NCBI GenBank assembly: GCA_050248955.1
Contig: JBFWRK010000008.1
Location: forward strand, 62,001-126,000
DNA length: 64,000 bases
From: JBFWRK01 sp050248955
Lineage (GTDB): Bacteria > Actinomycetota > Acidimicrobiia > Acidimicrobiales > Ilumatobacteraceae
Direction: 5' to 3'
The position numbers and the translations under genes were made by a program. The notes beneath the pieces were generated by a model. The model was not told the origin of the DNA and ran no database searches. It saw nothing but the letters and a program-made list of their open reading frames with translations. Below, one piece after another: positions 43,035 to 51,876 of this stretch. Position 1 is the stretch's first letter. The number at the start of each line of letters is the position of its first letter.

Positions 43035-43922
43035 TCAGACGCGCTCGGCGTGGGCGACGCTGAACAGGCCCTGCGGGCGGACGATGAAGAGCACGGCGAT
43101 CAGCGCGAACACGAAGCCGTCGGTCAGGCCGCTGATGCCGTCGGGCAGGTACGAGCGGAACATCGCCTCCGCGAGGCCGAGCGCGAGCCCGCCGGCGACC
43201 GCACCCGAAAAGCTGCCGAGGCCGCCGATGATCGCCGCGATCACCGCCTTCAGGAGCGGCTCGGAACCCATGTCCGGCTTGGCCGAGCCGAGGCGCATGA
43301 GGATCAGCACGGACGCGATGCCGGCGAGCAGGCCTGCGAACGCGAACGCGCCGGAGATCACCCGGTTCGCCCGCACGCCCATCAAGCGGGCGGCGTCGAA
43401 GTCCTCGGCCGCGCCACGCACGGCGATGCCGAACATCGTCCTGCGGAACACCCACACCGTGCCGGCCAGCACCAACCCGGTGACCGCGATGGTCACGAGG
43501 TCCATGACCTCGAAGCGGATGCCGCCGATCTGGATCGTGTTGAACGCGTAGGTCGGCTTCGGGAACTGCCGGATCTTCGCCGACACGCCGATCTGCCAGA
43601 GCGCGTGCGAGAGCGTCTCGACGGCGAACGACGTGAGCAGCAACGTGAACGGGCTCGAGCCGCGGACCCAGCGGAACGCGACCCGCTCGGTCGCGACCGA
43701 CGCGAGCACCGACGCACCGATCATCACCGGGATCGCGACCCACCACCCGAAGCCCTTCGTCGAGAGGAAGTAGGTGGTGTAGGCAGCGACCGTGAGCAGT
43801 TCGCCGTGGGCGAAGTTGACGAGGTGCATCACGCCGAAGATCAGCGAGATCCCGAGCGCGAAGAGCGCGTAGGTGCTGCCCCGCCCGAGCCCGTCGACGA
43901 TGTTCTGGATCAGCCCGCTCAC
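43035..43922 (-). CDS. livH: Branched-chain amino acid-type ABC transporter permease, LivH
   Basis: 295-aa permease with about eight helices. NIVDGLGRGSTYALFALGISLIFGVMHLVNFAHGELLTVAAY is the standard LivH N-terminus and GGLGSFSGAVAGGLALGLAE the conserved cytoplasmic loop that contacts the ATPase. ATG 43922 overlaps the livF stop; its own stop lies 1 bp from the LivMG start. Substrate specificity of this family covers amino acids, amides, urea and aromatic acids. Confidence 0.94.
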   Translation of the reverse strand: MSGLIQNIVDGLGRGSTYALFALGISLIFGVMHLVNFAHGELLTVAAYTTYFLSTKGFGWWVAIPVMIGASVLASVATERVAFRWVRGSSPFTLLLTSFAVETLSHALWQIGVSAKIRQFPKPTYAFNTIQIGGIRFEVMDLVTIAVTGLVLAGTVWVFRRTMFGIAVRGAAEDFDAARLMGVRANRVISGAFAFAGLLAGIASVLILMRLGSAKPDMGSEPLLKAVIAAIIGGLGSFSGAVAGGLALGLAEAMFRSYLPDGISGLTDGFVFALIAVLFIVRPQGLFSVAHAERV

Positions 43923-44644
43923 GCGGTCGCTTCCGGTGTCGTGGTCGCGCCGATGAACGTCTCGAACAGATCTGCGCGGCCCGCCAGTTCGGCGCCGCGA
44001 CCCTCACCGACGACCCGTCCGGTGCGGAGCACGTACCCGCGGTCGGCGAGCTCGAGTGCCCTGCGGGCGTTCTGCTCGACGACGAGCAGGGTCCGCCCCT
44101 GCGCGCGCAACGAGGCGATGAGCTCGAAGATCACGTCCACCATCGTCGGCGAGAGCCCGAGCGTGGGTTCGTCGAGCAGCAGCAGCTTCGGGTTGCTCAT
44201 CAGCGCGCGGGCGATCGCGAGCTGCTGCGCCTCACCACCGGACAGGTAACCGGCGGACGTGCGCCACCTCATGCCGAGGACGGCGAACAGGTCGGCCGTC
44301 TCCGCGAGCCGGACCTTGCGCTCCGAGGCCTTCAGCGTGATCCCCGCGAGCCTGAGGTTCTCCTCGACCGTGAGGTCCTTGAAGATCCGCCGGTGCTCGG
44401 GTACCAGCGCGAGGCCGCGGCGTACGAGTGCCGCTGGCTCAGCGCCCGTGATCGGCTCACCGGCCAGCTGGACGGTGCCGCCGGCGGGACGGAGGATCCC
44501 CGCGATCGTGTTCAGCAGGGTGGTCTTGCCGGCGCCGTTCGGGCCGACGACGGCGACCACCTCACCGACGCCGACCGTCAGCGACACTGCATCGAGTGCG
44601 GTGATCGCTCCGTACCGGGTGGTGAGGTGATCGACGTCGAGCAC
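43919..44644 (-). CDS. livF: Branched-chain amino acid-type ABC transporter ATPase, LivF
   Basis: 241-aa ATPase. Walker A GPNGAGKTTLLN, signature LSGGEAQQLAIARALM, Walker B LLLLDEPTLGLSP and the C-terminal VVEQNARRALELADRGYVLRTGRV are diagnostic for LivF. Start ATG 44644 is 8 bp downstream of the livK stop. Partner of the fused LivM-LivG. Confidence 0.95.
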   Translation of the reverse strand: MLDVDHLTTRYGAITALDAVSLTVGVGEVVAVVGPNGAGKTTLLNTIAGILRPAGGTVQLAGEPITGAEPAALVRRGLALVPEHRRIFKDLTVEENLRLAGITLKASERKVRLAETADLFAVLGMRWRTSAGYLSGGEAQQLAIARALMSNPKLLLLDEPTLGLSPTMVDVIFELIASLRAQGRTLLVVEQNARRALELADRGYVLRTGRVVGEGRGAELAGRADLFETFIGATTTPEATA

Positions 44645-44652
44645 GGCCGAGA

Positions 44653-45921
44653 TCAGACCTCGGGGACGAACGCCGGCCGCAGCGTCTCGGCCAGCGTCGG
44701 CTCACCGTCCTTCACCTCGAGGATCACGACGTCCTTCTCGGGGACTCCGTTGGTGCCCGCGTAGGTGATCGAGCCCGTGGTGACGGGCTGGTTGACGAGC
44801 TCGGCGATCGCCTCGCTGAGTGCCGCGCCGTCGGTCGAGCAGGCGGCCGTCGCTGCCGCGGCGATGATCTGCACGGAGTCGGCGGCGAGTGCGCCGAAGC
44901 TCAGCGTCTCGATCGTCTTCCCGGCGGCCTCGGCTTCGTCGAGGAAGGCCTGCACGCCGTTCGCGTCGGTCGGGAACGTGTGCGCCGTGAAGAACACGCC
45001 CTCCGCCACGGCGCCGGCACCCCAGATCACGGTTGCGTCGAAGCCGTCGACACCGATCACGGTCATCTCGACACCGGCCGCTTCGAGCTGCTCGAGCAGC
45101 GTCGCGATCTGCGGCATGACCATCGCCGTGAAGAGCACCTGCGGCTGCGGGTCGAGCGCGGCGATCTCGTTGACCTGGGTCGAGAAGTCCTCGTCCGCGA
45201 GGCTGAAGCTGAAGTCCTGGACCGTCTCGCCGCCACCGTTCTCGAACGCCGCCGTGAAGTACTCGGGGTTGCCCGAGAAGTACACGTCGTCGAATGACGA
45301 GAACGTGATCGCGGTCGTCAGGCCCTTGCCGAGCACGAACTCGGCTGCCGCCGCGGCCTGCACCGGATCACTGAAGCTGGCGAGGAACTGCCCCTTCGCC
45401 GCGTCGGCGAGAGAGGCGTCGGTCGACGCCATGTAGATGATCGGCACCTGGCCGTCGACCGTGGTGGCCAGCGGTGCGCCGGTGTTCGCGAACGGCGGCC
45501 CGATGATCGCGCTGACGCCGTCGTCGAGCAGTTCCTGTGCGGCGCGCTGCGTCGCCGACGGGTCGCCCTGGATGTCCTTGACCTGGTACTCGATCGGCTG
45601 CCCGCCGACACCGCCGGCCTCGTTGATCAGCGCGACCTCCACCTCGGCGGCGTCAGAACCCGGACCGTCCGAGAACGCGCCGAGCTCGCCCAGGTCGGCG
45701 GCGAAGCCGATCTTGAGCGGGGCGTCGAGCGTGCAGTCACCGGCCGCCGCCGTCGTCAGCGCAGCGTCCGTGGCGTCGGACGCTTCGGTGGTGTCCGGTG
45801 CCGCGGCGACCGTGGTGGCGCCGCCGTCGGTCGCCGTCGTGGTGTCGTCGTCGTCGCCACCGCACGATGCGGCGACCAGCGCGAGGACCACGAGCGCGGC
45901 CGGAACGATCCGCTTGGTCAT
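44653..45921 (-). CDS. ABC transporter substrate-binding lipoprotein, LivK-like
   Basis: 422-aa periplasmic-binding protein type I. Signal peptide with lipobox VAASC (Cys20), then an acidic Asp/Thr linker. The two-lobed Peripla_BP_6 fold begins at DAPLKIGFAADLGELGAFSDGPG and includes GGVGGQPIEYQVKDIQGDPS and DGVSAIIGPPFANTGAP. The ligand could be an aromatic or amine compound given the regulon, but the binding residues cannot be read from sequence. First gene of the transport operon; a strong RBS (GGGGGAG) precedes the ATG, and operator site 4 is 50 bp upstream. Confidence 0.93.
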   Translation of the reverse strand: MTKRIVPAALVVLALVAASCGGDDDDTTTATDGGATTVAAAPDTTEASDATDAALTTAAAGDCTLDAPLKIGFAADLGELGAFSDGPGSDAAEVEVALINEAGGVGGQPIEYQVKDIQGDPSATQRAAQELLDDGVSAIIGPPFANTGAPLATTVDGQVPIIYMASTDASLADAAKGQFLASFSDPVQAAAAAEFVLGKGLTTAITFSSFDDVYFSGNPEYFTAAFENGGGETVQDFSFSLADEDFSTQVNEIAALDPQPQVLFTAMVMPQIATLLEQLEAAGVEMTVIGVDGFDATVIWGAGAVAEGVFFTAHTFPTDANGVQAFLDEAEAAGKTIETLSFGALAADSVQIIAAAATAACSTDGAALSEAIAELVNQPVTTGSITYAGTNGVPEKDVVILEVKDGEPTLAETLRPAFVPEV

Positions 45922-45971
45922 GAGTCTCCCCCTCTGTCAGCGTCAGTCGGGAAAACTGTAGAGCATGGCGG

Positions 45972-45991
45972 GTCGTTTGGACGCAAACGAT
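45972..45991. promoter_or_regulatory. Predicted MarR operator, site 4
   Basis: GTCGTTTGGACGCAAACGAT lies 50 bp upstream of the livK start, where a -35/-10 region would be expected. One base in the right arm departs from the consensus CCAAAC. Confidence 0.85.
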
Positions 45992-46029
45992 CTGCCGCAC
46001 CGGAGCGACGCTCGACGACTCGGGCGGGA

Positions 46030-46530
46030 TCAGCCGGTGACGGTCAGCGGAGCATGCATCCCCTGCGAGTAGTGGGCGGGGATGTTGCAGATCAGCAGGT
46101 ACTTCCCTGGCGCGAGATCGAAGGTTCCCGATGCCGTGGTCCCAGCCTTGAACTCCTTGATCTCGTCGATCACCTCGACCTCGTCCTCGGGCACCTTGCC
46201 CTCCACCTGAGGCAGCGCAGCACTGTCGGCGTCGCTCTTGACGATCACGAGCTCGTGCTCGATGGTGCCCTTGTTGTTCGCGTTGATCGTGACCGAACCG
46301 GTCGCCACCTCGCTTGTGGAGAGCTCGACCTTGAATTCGCTGAGGTCGACGTCGAGGACGCTGGCCGGTGTCCCACCGTCAGAAGCCGCAGCGCCACCGC
46401 TGTCGTCATTGTCGTCGCCGCATCCGGCGGCCAGCACGAGCAACGAAGCTGCACCGAGCGCTACTGCGGAACGTCGGCTCACCCGCAACCACGAGGTTGG
46501 ACTGATCTGGTGGAAATGACCTGCCGTCAT
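46030..46530 (-). CDS. Cupredoxin-domain lipoprotein
   Basis: 166-aa lipoprotein. Signal peptide SRRSAVALGAASLLVLAAGC with lipobox, then a small cupredoxin-like beta-sandwich. Type 1 copper ligands are plausible: His in TIEHELVIV, Cys in KYLLICNIPAHYSQGM with the following His and Met. The family includes plastocyanin/nitrosocyanin-like carriers and copper-storage proteins. Start is ATG 46530 or ATG 46551. Divergent from a response regulator/kinase pair that may control it. Confidence 0.85.
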   Translation of the reverse strand: MTAGHFHQISPTSWLRVSRRSAVALGAASLLVLAAGCGDDNDDSGGAAASDGGTPASVLDVDLSEFKVELSTSEVATGSVTINANNKGTIEHELVIVKSDADSAALPQVEGKVPEDEVEVIDEIKEFKAGTTASGTFDLAPGKYLLICNIPAHYSQGMHAPLTVTG

Positions 46531-46618
46531 CGGATCTACCCTCCGGGTCATCGTTGAGGTATGGGCAAGGTACGACGGCGAGATGAAGAGCAGATGAAGA
46601 CATGATCTGGGCAACGGA

Positions 46619-47314
46619 GTGACGCCGCATCTGCTGGTCGTGGAGGACGACCCCGACCTCACGAACCTGCTGGAGCGAGCGTTCACCGAAGAGGGCTACC
46701 GCGTGCGGCTCACCCGCTCTGGTGAGGACGCGCTCCAGATCGCGAGCGGGCTGCCCTTCGATCTGATCGTGCTCGACGTGCTGCTCCCTGGCATCGATGG
46801 GCTCGAGACACTGCGCCTCCTTCGACGGAGCGGCTGCCGCACGCCGGTCGTCGTGCTGACAGCGCTGTCCTCACCGCGGCATCGCGTCGAGGGGCTCGAT
46901 GCCAGCGCAGACGACTACGTGGCCAAGCCGTTCGATCTGGATGAGCTCCTGGCACGGATGCGTGCCGTACGCCGACGTGTCGGGGGTACGCCATCAGAGG
47001 CGTGGCGCGTCGGCGACATCGTCGTCAGCGAAGCGAACCGCTCGATCACGCGGCGCGGCACCGACGTCGAGCTCACCGAGCGGCAGTACCGCCTGCTCGT
47101 GGTGCTGCTCCGCAATGCCGGACGGACGTTGGAGCGGTACCGGCTCGCCGAGCTCGCCTGGGAGGGCGATCCGCCGCTCGATTCCAACGTGGTGGATGTC
47201 CACATCGCAGCGATCCGGCGCCGCGTCGACCAGCCCTTCGGCACCTCCAATCTGCGTACTGTGCGGGGACTGGGCTACCGGTGGGATCCTCGAGCTGGCG
47301 ACACGACATGCTGA
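46619..47314 (+). CDS. OmpR/PhoB family response regulator
   Basis: 231-aa regulator. Receiver with Asp in FDLIVLDVLLPGIDG, Thr in VVVLTALS and Lys in YVAKPFDLDE. The OmpR DNA-binding domain shows ELTERQYRLLVVLLRNAGRTLERYRLAELAWEG and NVVDVHIAAIRRRVD...RGLGYRWD. GTG 46619 is the start. Overlaps the kinase gene by 7 bp. Divergent from the cupredoxin lipoprotein with 88 bp between them. Confidence 0.94.
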   Translation: MTPHLLVVEDDPDLTNLLERAFTEEGYRVRLTRSGEDALQIASGLPFDLIVLDVLLPGIDGLETLRLLRRSGCRTPVVVLTALSSPRHRVEGLDASADDYVAKPFDLDELLARMRAVRRRVGGTPSEAWRVGDIVVSEANRSITRRGTDVELTERQYRLLVVLLRNAGRTLERYRLAELAWEGDPPLDSNVVDVHIAAIRRRVDQPFGTSNLRTVRGLGYRWDPRAGDTTC

Positions 47315-48660
47315 GCCGGATCCCGATCCGATGGAAGCTTGCGCTGTTGGTGGGCGGCTGCGGGCTCGCCGTGCTCGCCGCGCTTGTGCCATTGGAGTCC
47401 CAGCGGGCACGCGGGTCGGCCGAGCAGGCGCTCGACGACGCGCTGCGCGAGGAGCTCGGTGAAGCCGTCGGGATCGTCGCGAACGGACAGAGTCCGACCG
47501 TGCTCGGCGACGCACACGCCACGAGTGCCACTCGCTTCGTGTACCTCCTCCTCGACCAGGACGGACAGGTCGAGGCCGCCTCGGAAGAGCACCTGACGAC
47601 GACCCTCGTACGCGACGGCGGCGCACCGCTCGCCGGTCCCAGTGACATCATCGATGTCACCGAGTCGGGTTCGGGCACTCGGATGCGGGCGCTCAGCGTC
47701 GCGTTGACGATCGACGGCGCCCCGAAGATCCTCGTGGTCGCCGCCGACACGAGCGGGGTCCGGAGCGCCGGTGCCGACGGAGCGCGGCGGACGATCACGG
47801 TCGGCGCTCTCGCGTCGATGTTCATCGCCCTCGGCACGTACCTCATCACCGGCGTCGCGCTGCGACCGGTCGAGCGGATCCGCATCAGCGCCCTGCGCGT
47901 GGCCCGCGGCGACCCGGACGCGCACATCGAGATCCCGGTCGCCGACGACGAGCTCCGACGCCTGGCCGTCGCCTTCGACGAGACCGTGAGCGAGCTCGAG
48001 CGCAGCGCTGCGGCCCGTGACCGGTTCATTGCCGAGGCGAGCCACGAGCTGCGGACACCGATCACGAGGCTGCGAACCGGGCTCGACCTCGCACTGCGAC
48101 GACCTCGTACGGTAGACGAGCTGTCGAGCGCCCTTGCCGAGGCGTCGCGCCACACTTCGCAGCTGACACGCCTGGTCGAGCAACTCCTCGACCTCAGCAG
48201 GCTGCAAGCGGGCAGGGAGCTCGACAGCTGCTCGGTCGCCGTCGACGAGGTCATCGCCGAGGTCGTCGAGTGCTTTCCCGACGTCGAGTGGGAGACGAGC
48301 GGCCTGTGGACCCGAGGCGACCGTGACATGCTCCAGCGGGCTGTTCAGAACCTCGTCGACAATGCCTTCGTCCACGGCCGACCACCAGTGAGGGTGACGT
48401 CGTCACCGCGCGCCGACGAACTCGTGATCGAGGTGAGTGATGCCGGCAATGGGGTCGACGGCGAGGACGGCATCCTGACCCACGAGCCGTTCCGACGATC
48501 GAATGCTGCACGAGGTCGCGTCGGTACCGGGCTGGGCCTCGCGATCGTCGCCGAGATCGTCCAGCAACATCACGGTCATGTCGAGCTCGCCCATCGTGAC
48601 GGGCGCACGGCCGCGTGCATCCACCTCCCCGCGGCGGACGCGGCGAGGAGCGATCAGTAG
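47308..48660 (+). CDS. Sensor histidine kinase
   Basis: 450-aa kinase. Two membrane helices (about 11-27 and 165-185) bracket a sensor domain. HAMP is at RPVERIRISALRVARGD. H-box FIAEASHELRTPITRLRTGLD, N-box AVQNLVDNAFVHGR and G-boxes DAGNGVDGEDG and GTGLGLAIVAEI follow. The F-box region is short but recognisable. ATG 47308 overlaps the response regulator. Resembles the TcrY/PrrB-like actinobacterial kinases. The signal is unknown; copper or oxidative state is a guess from the neighbouring cupredoxin. Confidence 0.93.
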   Translation: MLSRIPIRWKLALLVGGCGLAVLAALVPLESQRARGSAEQALDDALREELGEAVGIVANGQSPTVLGDAHATSATRFVYLLLDQDGQVEAASEEHLTTTLVRDGGAPLAGPSDIIDVTESGSGTRMRALSVALTIDGAPKILVVAADTSGVRSAGADGARRTITVGALASMFIALGTYLITGVALRPVERIRISALRVARGDPDAHIEIPVADDELRRLAVAFDETVSELERSAAARDRFIAEASHELRTPITRLRTGLDLALRRPRTVDELSSALAEASRHTSQLTRLVEQLLDLSRLQAGRELDSCSVAVDEVIAEVVECFPDVEWETSGLWTRGDRDMLQRAVQNLVDNAFVHGRPPVRVTSSPRADELVIEVSDAGNGVDGEDGILTHEPFRRSNAARGRVGTGLGLAIVAEIVQQHHGHVELAHRDGRTAACIHLPAADAARSDQ

Positions 48661-48702
48661 TCACCTTGCCGGGTCACGCTTCCCGCTCGTCGATCAGGCT
48701 GG

Positions 48703-49989
48703 TCAGACGACCGTCAGGTCGACGGGCAGCCGCTTCATCCCGCTGATGAAGTTCGAGCGGAGCCGGTCGATCGGCCCCGCGATGCGGGCGTCGGCGAGGC
48801 GCGGCAACAGCTCCTCGAACAGCACCTTGAGCTCCATGCGGGCGAGTTGCGCGCCGAGGCAGAGGTGCGGGCTCATCCGGCCGAACGCGACGTGCTCGTT
48901 CGGGGCGCGATGGATGTCGAATCGGTACGGCTCGGGGAAGTGGGCGCGGTCGTAGTTCGCGGAGACGAACCAGATGACGACCTTCTGCCCTGCGGCGATG
49001 CGGCGGCCGGCGAGCTCCGTGTCCGTCGTGGCCGTGCGCCGGAAGTGCATCGTCACGGTGGCCCAGCGGAGGATCTCCTCGACCGCGGAGTCCATCAGCG
49101 ACGGATCCTTGCCGATCGAGTCGCGCAGCTCTGCCATCTGGTCCGGGTGCTCGATGAGCGCCTTCATCCCGGACGCCATCGTGTAGCGCGTGGTGTCGTT
49201 GCCGGCGCTGACGAGCAGCACGAAGAAGTTCTTGAACTCCTGCTCGGTGAGCTGGTCACCCTCGATCGTGGGCGCCAGGAGGTCGCTGATCACGTCGTCG
49301 GTCGGCTGCGCGCGTCGCTGTGCAGCCTGCTGCTCGGCGTAGCGGTAGAGGTCGAGCGCGGCCGGGGAGCGGAACGGGATCGCCTTGAACTCGTCGGTGT
49401 CGGTCAGGCCGAGCGGGTGCTCCGTGAACTCCGGGTCGAAGTTGCCGAGCAACGCGTCGCCGCGCTCGACCAACCAGGGACCGTCGTCGTCGGGCACGCC
49501 GAGCAGGCGGCCGAGCATCCGCATCGGGAGCTGCTTCGCCACCCTGTCGACGAAGTCGATCGTCGTGCTGCCCCCGGCGAGGGCCTCGTCGACGACGGAG
49601 CGGGCGAGGAGCCGGATCGAGTGCTCGTAGGCGTACACCTCGCGCCGGCTGAACGGCTTCGAGACGAGGCGCCGGTAGCGGGTGTGCTCCGGCGGGTCGT
49701 ACTCGAGCATGTTCCTGCGGGCGGCGAAGTCGTCGGGGTCCATCTCTTCGAGGGTGATCCCCTGTGCGGACGAGAACGTCTCGACGTTGCGGCTGACGTG
49801 CAGCAGGTCGTCGTAGCGGGTGACCGCCCAGAAGCCTGCGCCACCGTCATGCTCGTCCCACCACGACACGGGATCGTGGTCGCGGAGGCGTTCGAACGTC
49901 GCGTACGGCACGCCGCTCGTGTACACGTCGGGGTCCGTGATGTCGGCGTCCGCCGGTCCGGGGTCGACCTCGATGCGCTCGTCGTTCAC
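48703..49989 (-). CDS. Cytochrome P450, CYP125/CYP142-like, atypical heme loop
   Basis: 428-aa P450, closely similar in plan to the one at 38433. I-helix LVSAGNDTTRYT, ExxR EEILRWA, and C-terminus RLRSNFISGMKRLPVDL. The heme loop is FGRMSPHLCLG: the Cys is present, but the glycine two residues before the His (Gly in the other P450) is Ser. FRRTATTDTELAGRRI and SANYDRAHFPEPYRFDIHRAPNEH are typical. GTG 49989 overlaps the stop of the ADC-like gene. Under operator site 5. Confidence 0.9.
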   Translation of the reverse strand: MNDERIEVDPGPADADITDPDVYTSGVPYATFERLRDHDPVSWWDEHDGGAGFWAVTRYDDLLHVSRNVETFSSAQGITLEEMDPDDFAARRNMLEYDPPEHTRYRRLVSKPFSRREVYAYEHSIRLLARSVVDEALAGGSTTIDFVDRVAKQLPMRMLGRLLGVPDDDGPWLVERGDALLGNFDPEFTEHPLGLTDTDEFKAIPFRSPAALDLYRYAEQQAAQRRAQPTDDVISDLLAPTIEGDQLTEQEFKNFFVLLVSAGNDTTRYTMASGMKALIEHPDQMAELRDSIGKDPSLMDSAVEEILRWATVTMHFRRTATTDTELAGRRIAAGQKVVIWFVSANYDRAHFPEPYRFDIHRAPNEHVAFGRMSPHLCLGAQLARMELKVLFEELLPRLADARIAGPIDRLRSNFISGMKRLPVDLTVV

Positions 49990-50795
49990 GCGACGACCTC
50001 CCCGTTGCGCTCGAGCGTCGTGCCCGCCCGCCAGCTCGTGCCGACCTCGCGCCAGTAGCCGGCGATCATCTCTCGTGGTGCGAGTCGCGTGAGCTCCTCC
50101 ACCGGCGAGTCGTGGAGCTCGAGCGTGGCGTCGCCGGTGAAGCAACGGCCGACTTCACCGTCGTAGCCGCTCATCGTGACGAGCTCGTCGAGCGAATCGG
50201 TGCCGTCACCTTCGATGGCCGGGAAGAAGCGATGGTGGAGCATCGGCAGCGCGTTGACGAAGCCGGCGTGATCGCTCGGTCCGGTGATCGTGAACGTGGC
50301 GTCCATCAAGCGCCGGCCATACGCGGCGCACGTCGCGCCGAAGCGCCCGCCGGGTTCGAGCCGCGGGCCTGCCCGGCCGACCGTGACGGGGCGCGTGACG
50401 TAGAGCTCGCCGAGCTTCTTCGGGTAGCCCTGGTGGTGGCCGCGGACCATCGCGAAGTCCTTGTCGACCCAGATGTACACGCAGCGGCTGTGGTGCCGGC
50501 CGCGGTACTTGCAGCGCACGACGACGAAGGTCTCCATGTACTGCGCGCGGACGGGATCGAGCAGCTCCGCGAACGAGCCGGAGCAGCTCTGCCAGTCGGC
50601 CCAGATGACGGCGACTGCGCCCGGGTCGTCGTCGGCCGGCTCGAGCGGATCGGGGAGGAGCTCGGCGACAGCTGCAGGATCCGTCCGGTACTCGATCGTG
50701 AGCGTCGTTCCGGAGTAGTGCCAGGGCGGGCTCGGGACGAGCGAGGACCGCCCGGTCGCGCTGCGGGGGAACATGAATCCAGTGACGTGGGCCAT
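49986..50795 (-). CDS. Acetoacetate decarboxylase (ADC) superfamily protein
   Basis: 269-aa ADC-fold protein. The Schiff-base lysine region is clear as HHQGYPKKLGELYVTRPV. The N-terminal PPWHYSGTTLTIEYRTDPAAVAELLPDPLEP is the usual opening strand. Many ADC-like proteins are not acetoacetate decarboxylases but act on other keto acids or as aldolase-dehydratases. Co-transcribed with the P450 (GTGA overlap) and controlled by operator site 5, so it probably belongs to the same catabolic regulon. Confidence 0.88.
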   Translation of the reverse strand: MAHVTGFMFPRSATGRSSLVPSPPWHYSGTTLTIEYRTDPAAVAELLPDPLEPADDDPGAVAVIWADWQSCSGSFAELLDPVRAQYMETFVVVRCKYRGRHHSRCVYIWVDKDFAMVRGHHQGYPKKLGELYVTRPVTVGRAGPRLEPGGRFGATCAAYGRRLMDATFTITGPSDHAGFVNALPMLHHRFFPAIEGDGTDSLDELVTMSGYDGEVGRCFTGDATLELHDSPVEELTRLAPREMIAGYWREVGTSWRAGTTLERNGEVVA

Positions 50796-50847
50796 CTCGT
50801 CTCCTGCCGGGCAGCCGCGGGCAACGAACAGCCGCGGAGACTAGTCG

Positions 50848-50867
50848 GTTGTTTGGACCCAAACGAT
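50848..50867. promoter_or_regulatory. Predicted MarR operator, site 5
   Basis: GTTGTTTGGACCCAAACGAT lies 52 bp upstream of the ADC-like start ATG 50795. Strong match to the other four sites. Confidence 0.87.
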
Positions 50868-51256
50868 CGCCACCCGGCCGGCCGTCGCTGCCCGCCGCCC
50901 GCCGCTGCCCGCCGCCCCAGGCCGCCGCCCGCCGCCGCCGGCCGCCGCCCACGGCCGCCGCCCAGCGCGCGGCCCAGTCCGGCCCAGTCCCGCGCTCCCC
51001 GGGTTCTCTGCTCGCCGACGACTCCCGACCGGTTCTCCGCTCCCGTCCGGACATCCAACGACCTCGCCCGATCAGAGACCGGGGCTGGTGACGCGGATGA
51101 GCAGAGAAACGGCGTGGCTGGGGTCTCGTCGTGCGATGACGACGTCGCACCAGCACGCTCTGGCGCTCCAGCGTCACCAACCGCTACACGCAACCACGGA
51201 GCTCATCTCACCCCGGGCACCGGGGTGGGGGTGGGTGCGCGTGGGACACTCGGGGC
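50868..51256. other. Gene-free stretch with low-complexity CCGCC and inverted repeat
   Basis: Bases 50880-50960 are near-tandem CCGCCCGCCG units without coding signal. From 51002 to 51112 there is a third, diverged member of the TTCTCTGCTC...GAGCAGAGAA palindrome family (arms at 51003-51013 and 51099-51110), with an internal TTCTCCGCTC. No gene is supported. The GNAT promoter must lie in the last ~140 bp. Confidence 0.7.
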
Positions 51257-51841
51257 GTGATGACACCGATGACGCTCACCGGCGCGGTGGTGCAGCTCGA
51301 GCCCCTGCTGCCCGAGCACGCCGCCGAGCTCGTCGCGGCCGCCGACGCCGATCGCAGCTCGTTCGGCTTCACGAACGTGCCCGCGGACGAGGCCGCGATG
51401 GCCCGCTACATCGAGCTGGCGATCGCTGCGCCCGATCAGTACCCGTTCGTACACCGCCGGCTCGCTGACGGCGCGCTCGTCGGCTCGACCAGGTTCGGCT
51501 CGCTCGAGTGGTGGCCGGAATCCGACGCCCCGAGGGTCGCCGAGATCGGCTGGACGTGGCTGATCGCGAGTGCCCAACGGACGCCGATCAACACCGAAGC
51601 GAAGCTCCTGATGCTCACGCAGGCCTTCGACGTGTGGGGTGTGCAGCGTCTCCAGCTCAAGACCGATCGGCTGAACGAGCGGAGCCGCGCCGCCATCGAG
51701 CGTTTGGGCGCGATCTTCGAGGGGTACCTGCGCCACCACATGCCGGCAGCCGGGCGGGCAGGGGTTCGCGACTCTGCGATGTACTCGATCATCCCGGCTG
51801 AATGGCCGGGGGTGAGAGCAGGCCTCGTAGCACGCCTCTAG
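51257..51841 (+). CDS. GNAT family N-acetyltransferase, RimJ/RimL type
   Basis: 194-aa acetyltransferase. It starts LTGAVVQLEPLLPEHAAELVAAA and has EIGWTWLIASAQRTPINTEAKLLMLTQAFDVWGVQRLQLKTDRLNERSRAAIERLGAIFEGYLRHHMPA, which is the RimJ/RimL-like core with the acetyl-CoA loop replaced by AQRTPINTEAK. Ends VRDSAMYSIIPAEWPGV, also typical. GTG 51257 or ATG 51260 as start. Substrate unknown. Confidence 0.9.
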   Translation: MMTPMTLTGAVVQLEPLLPEHAAELVAAADADRSSFGFTNVPADEAAMARYIELAIAAPDQYPFVHRRLADGALVGSTRFGSLEWWPESDAPRVAEIGWTWLIASAQRTPINTEAKLLMLTQAFDVWGVQRLQLKTDRLNERSRAAIERLGAIFEGYLRHHMPAAGRAGVRDSAMYSIIPAEWPGVRAGLVARL

Positions 51842-51876
51842 TCTCTCGACACCCGCGCCGATCGAGGAGAGACGAC

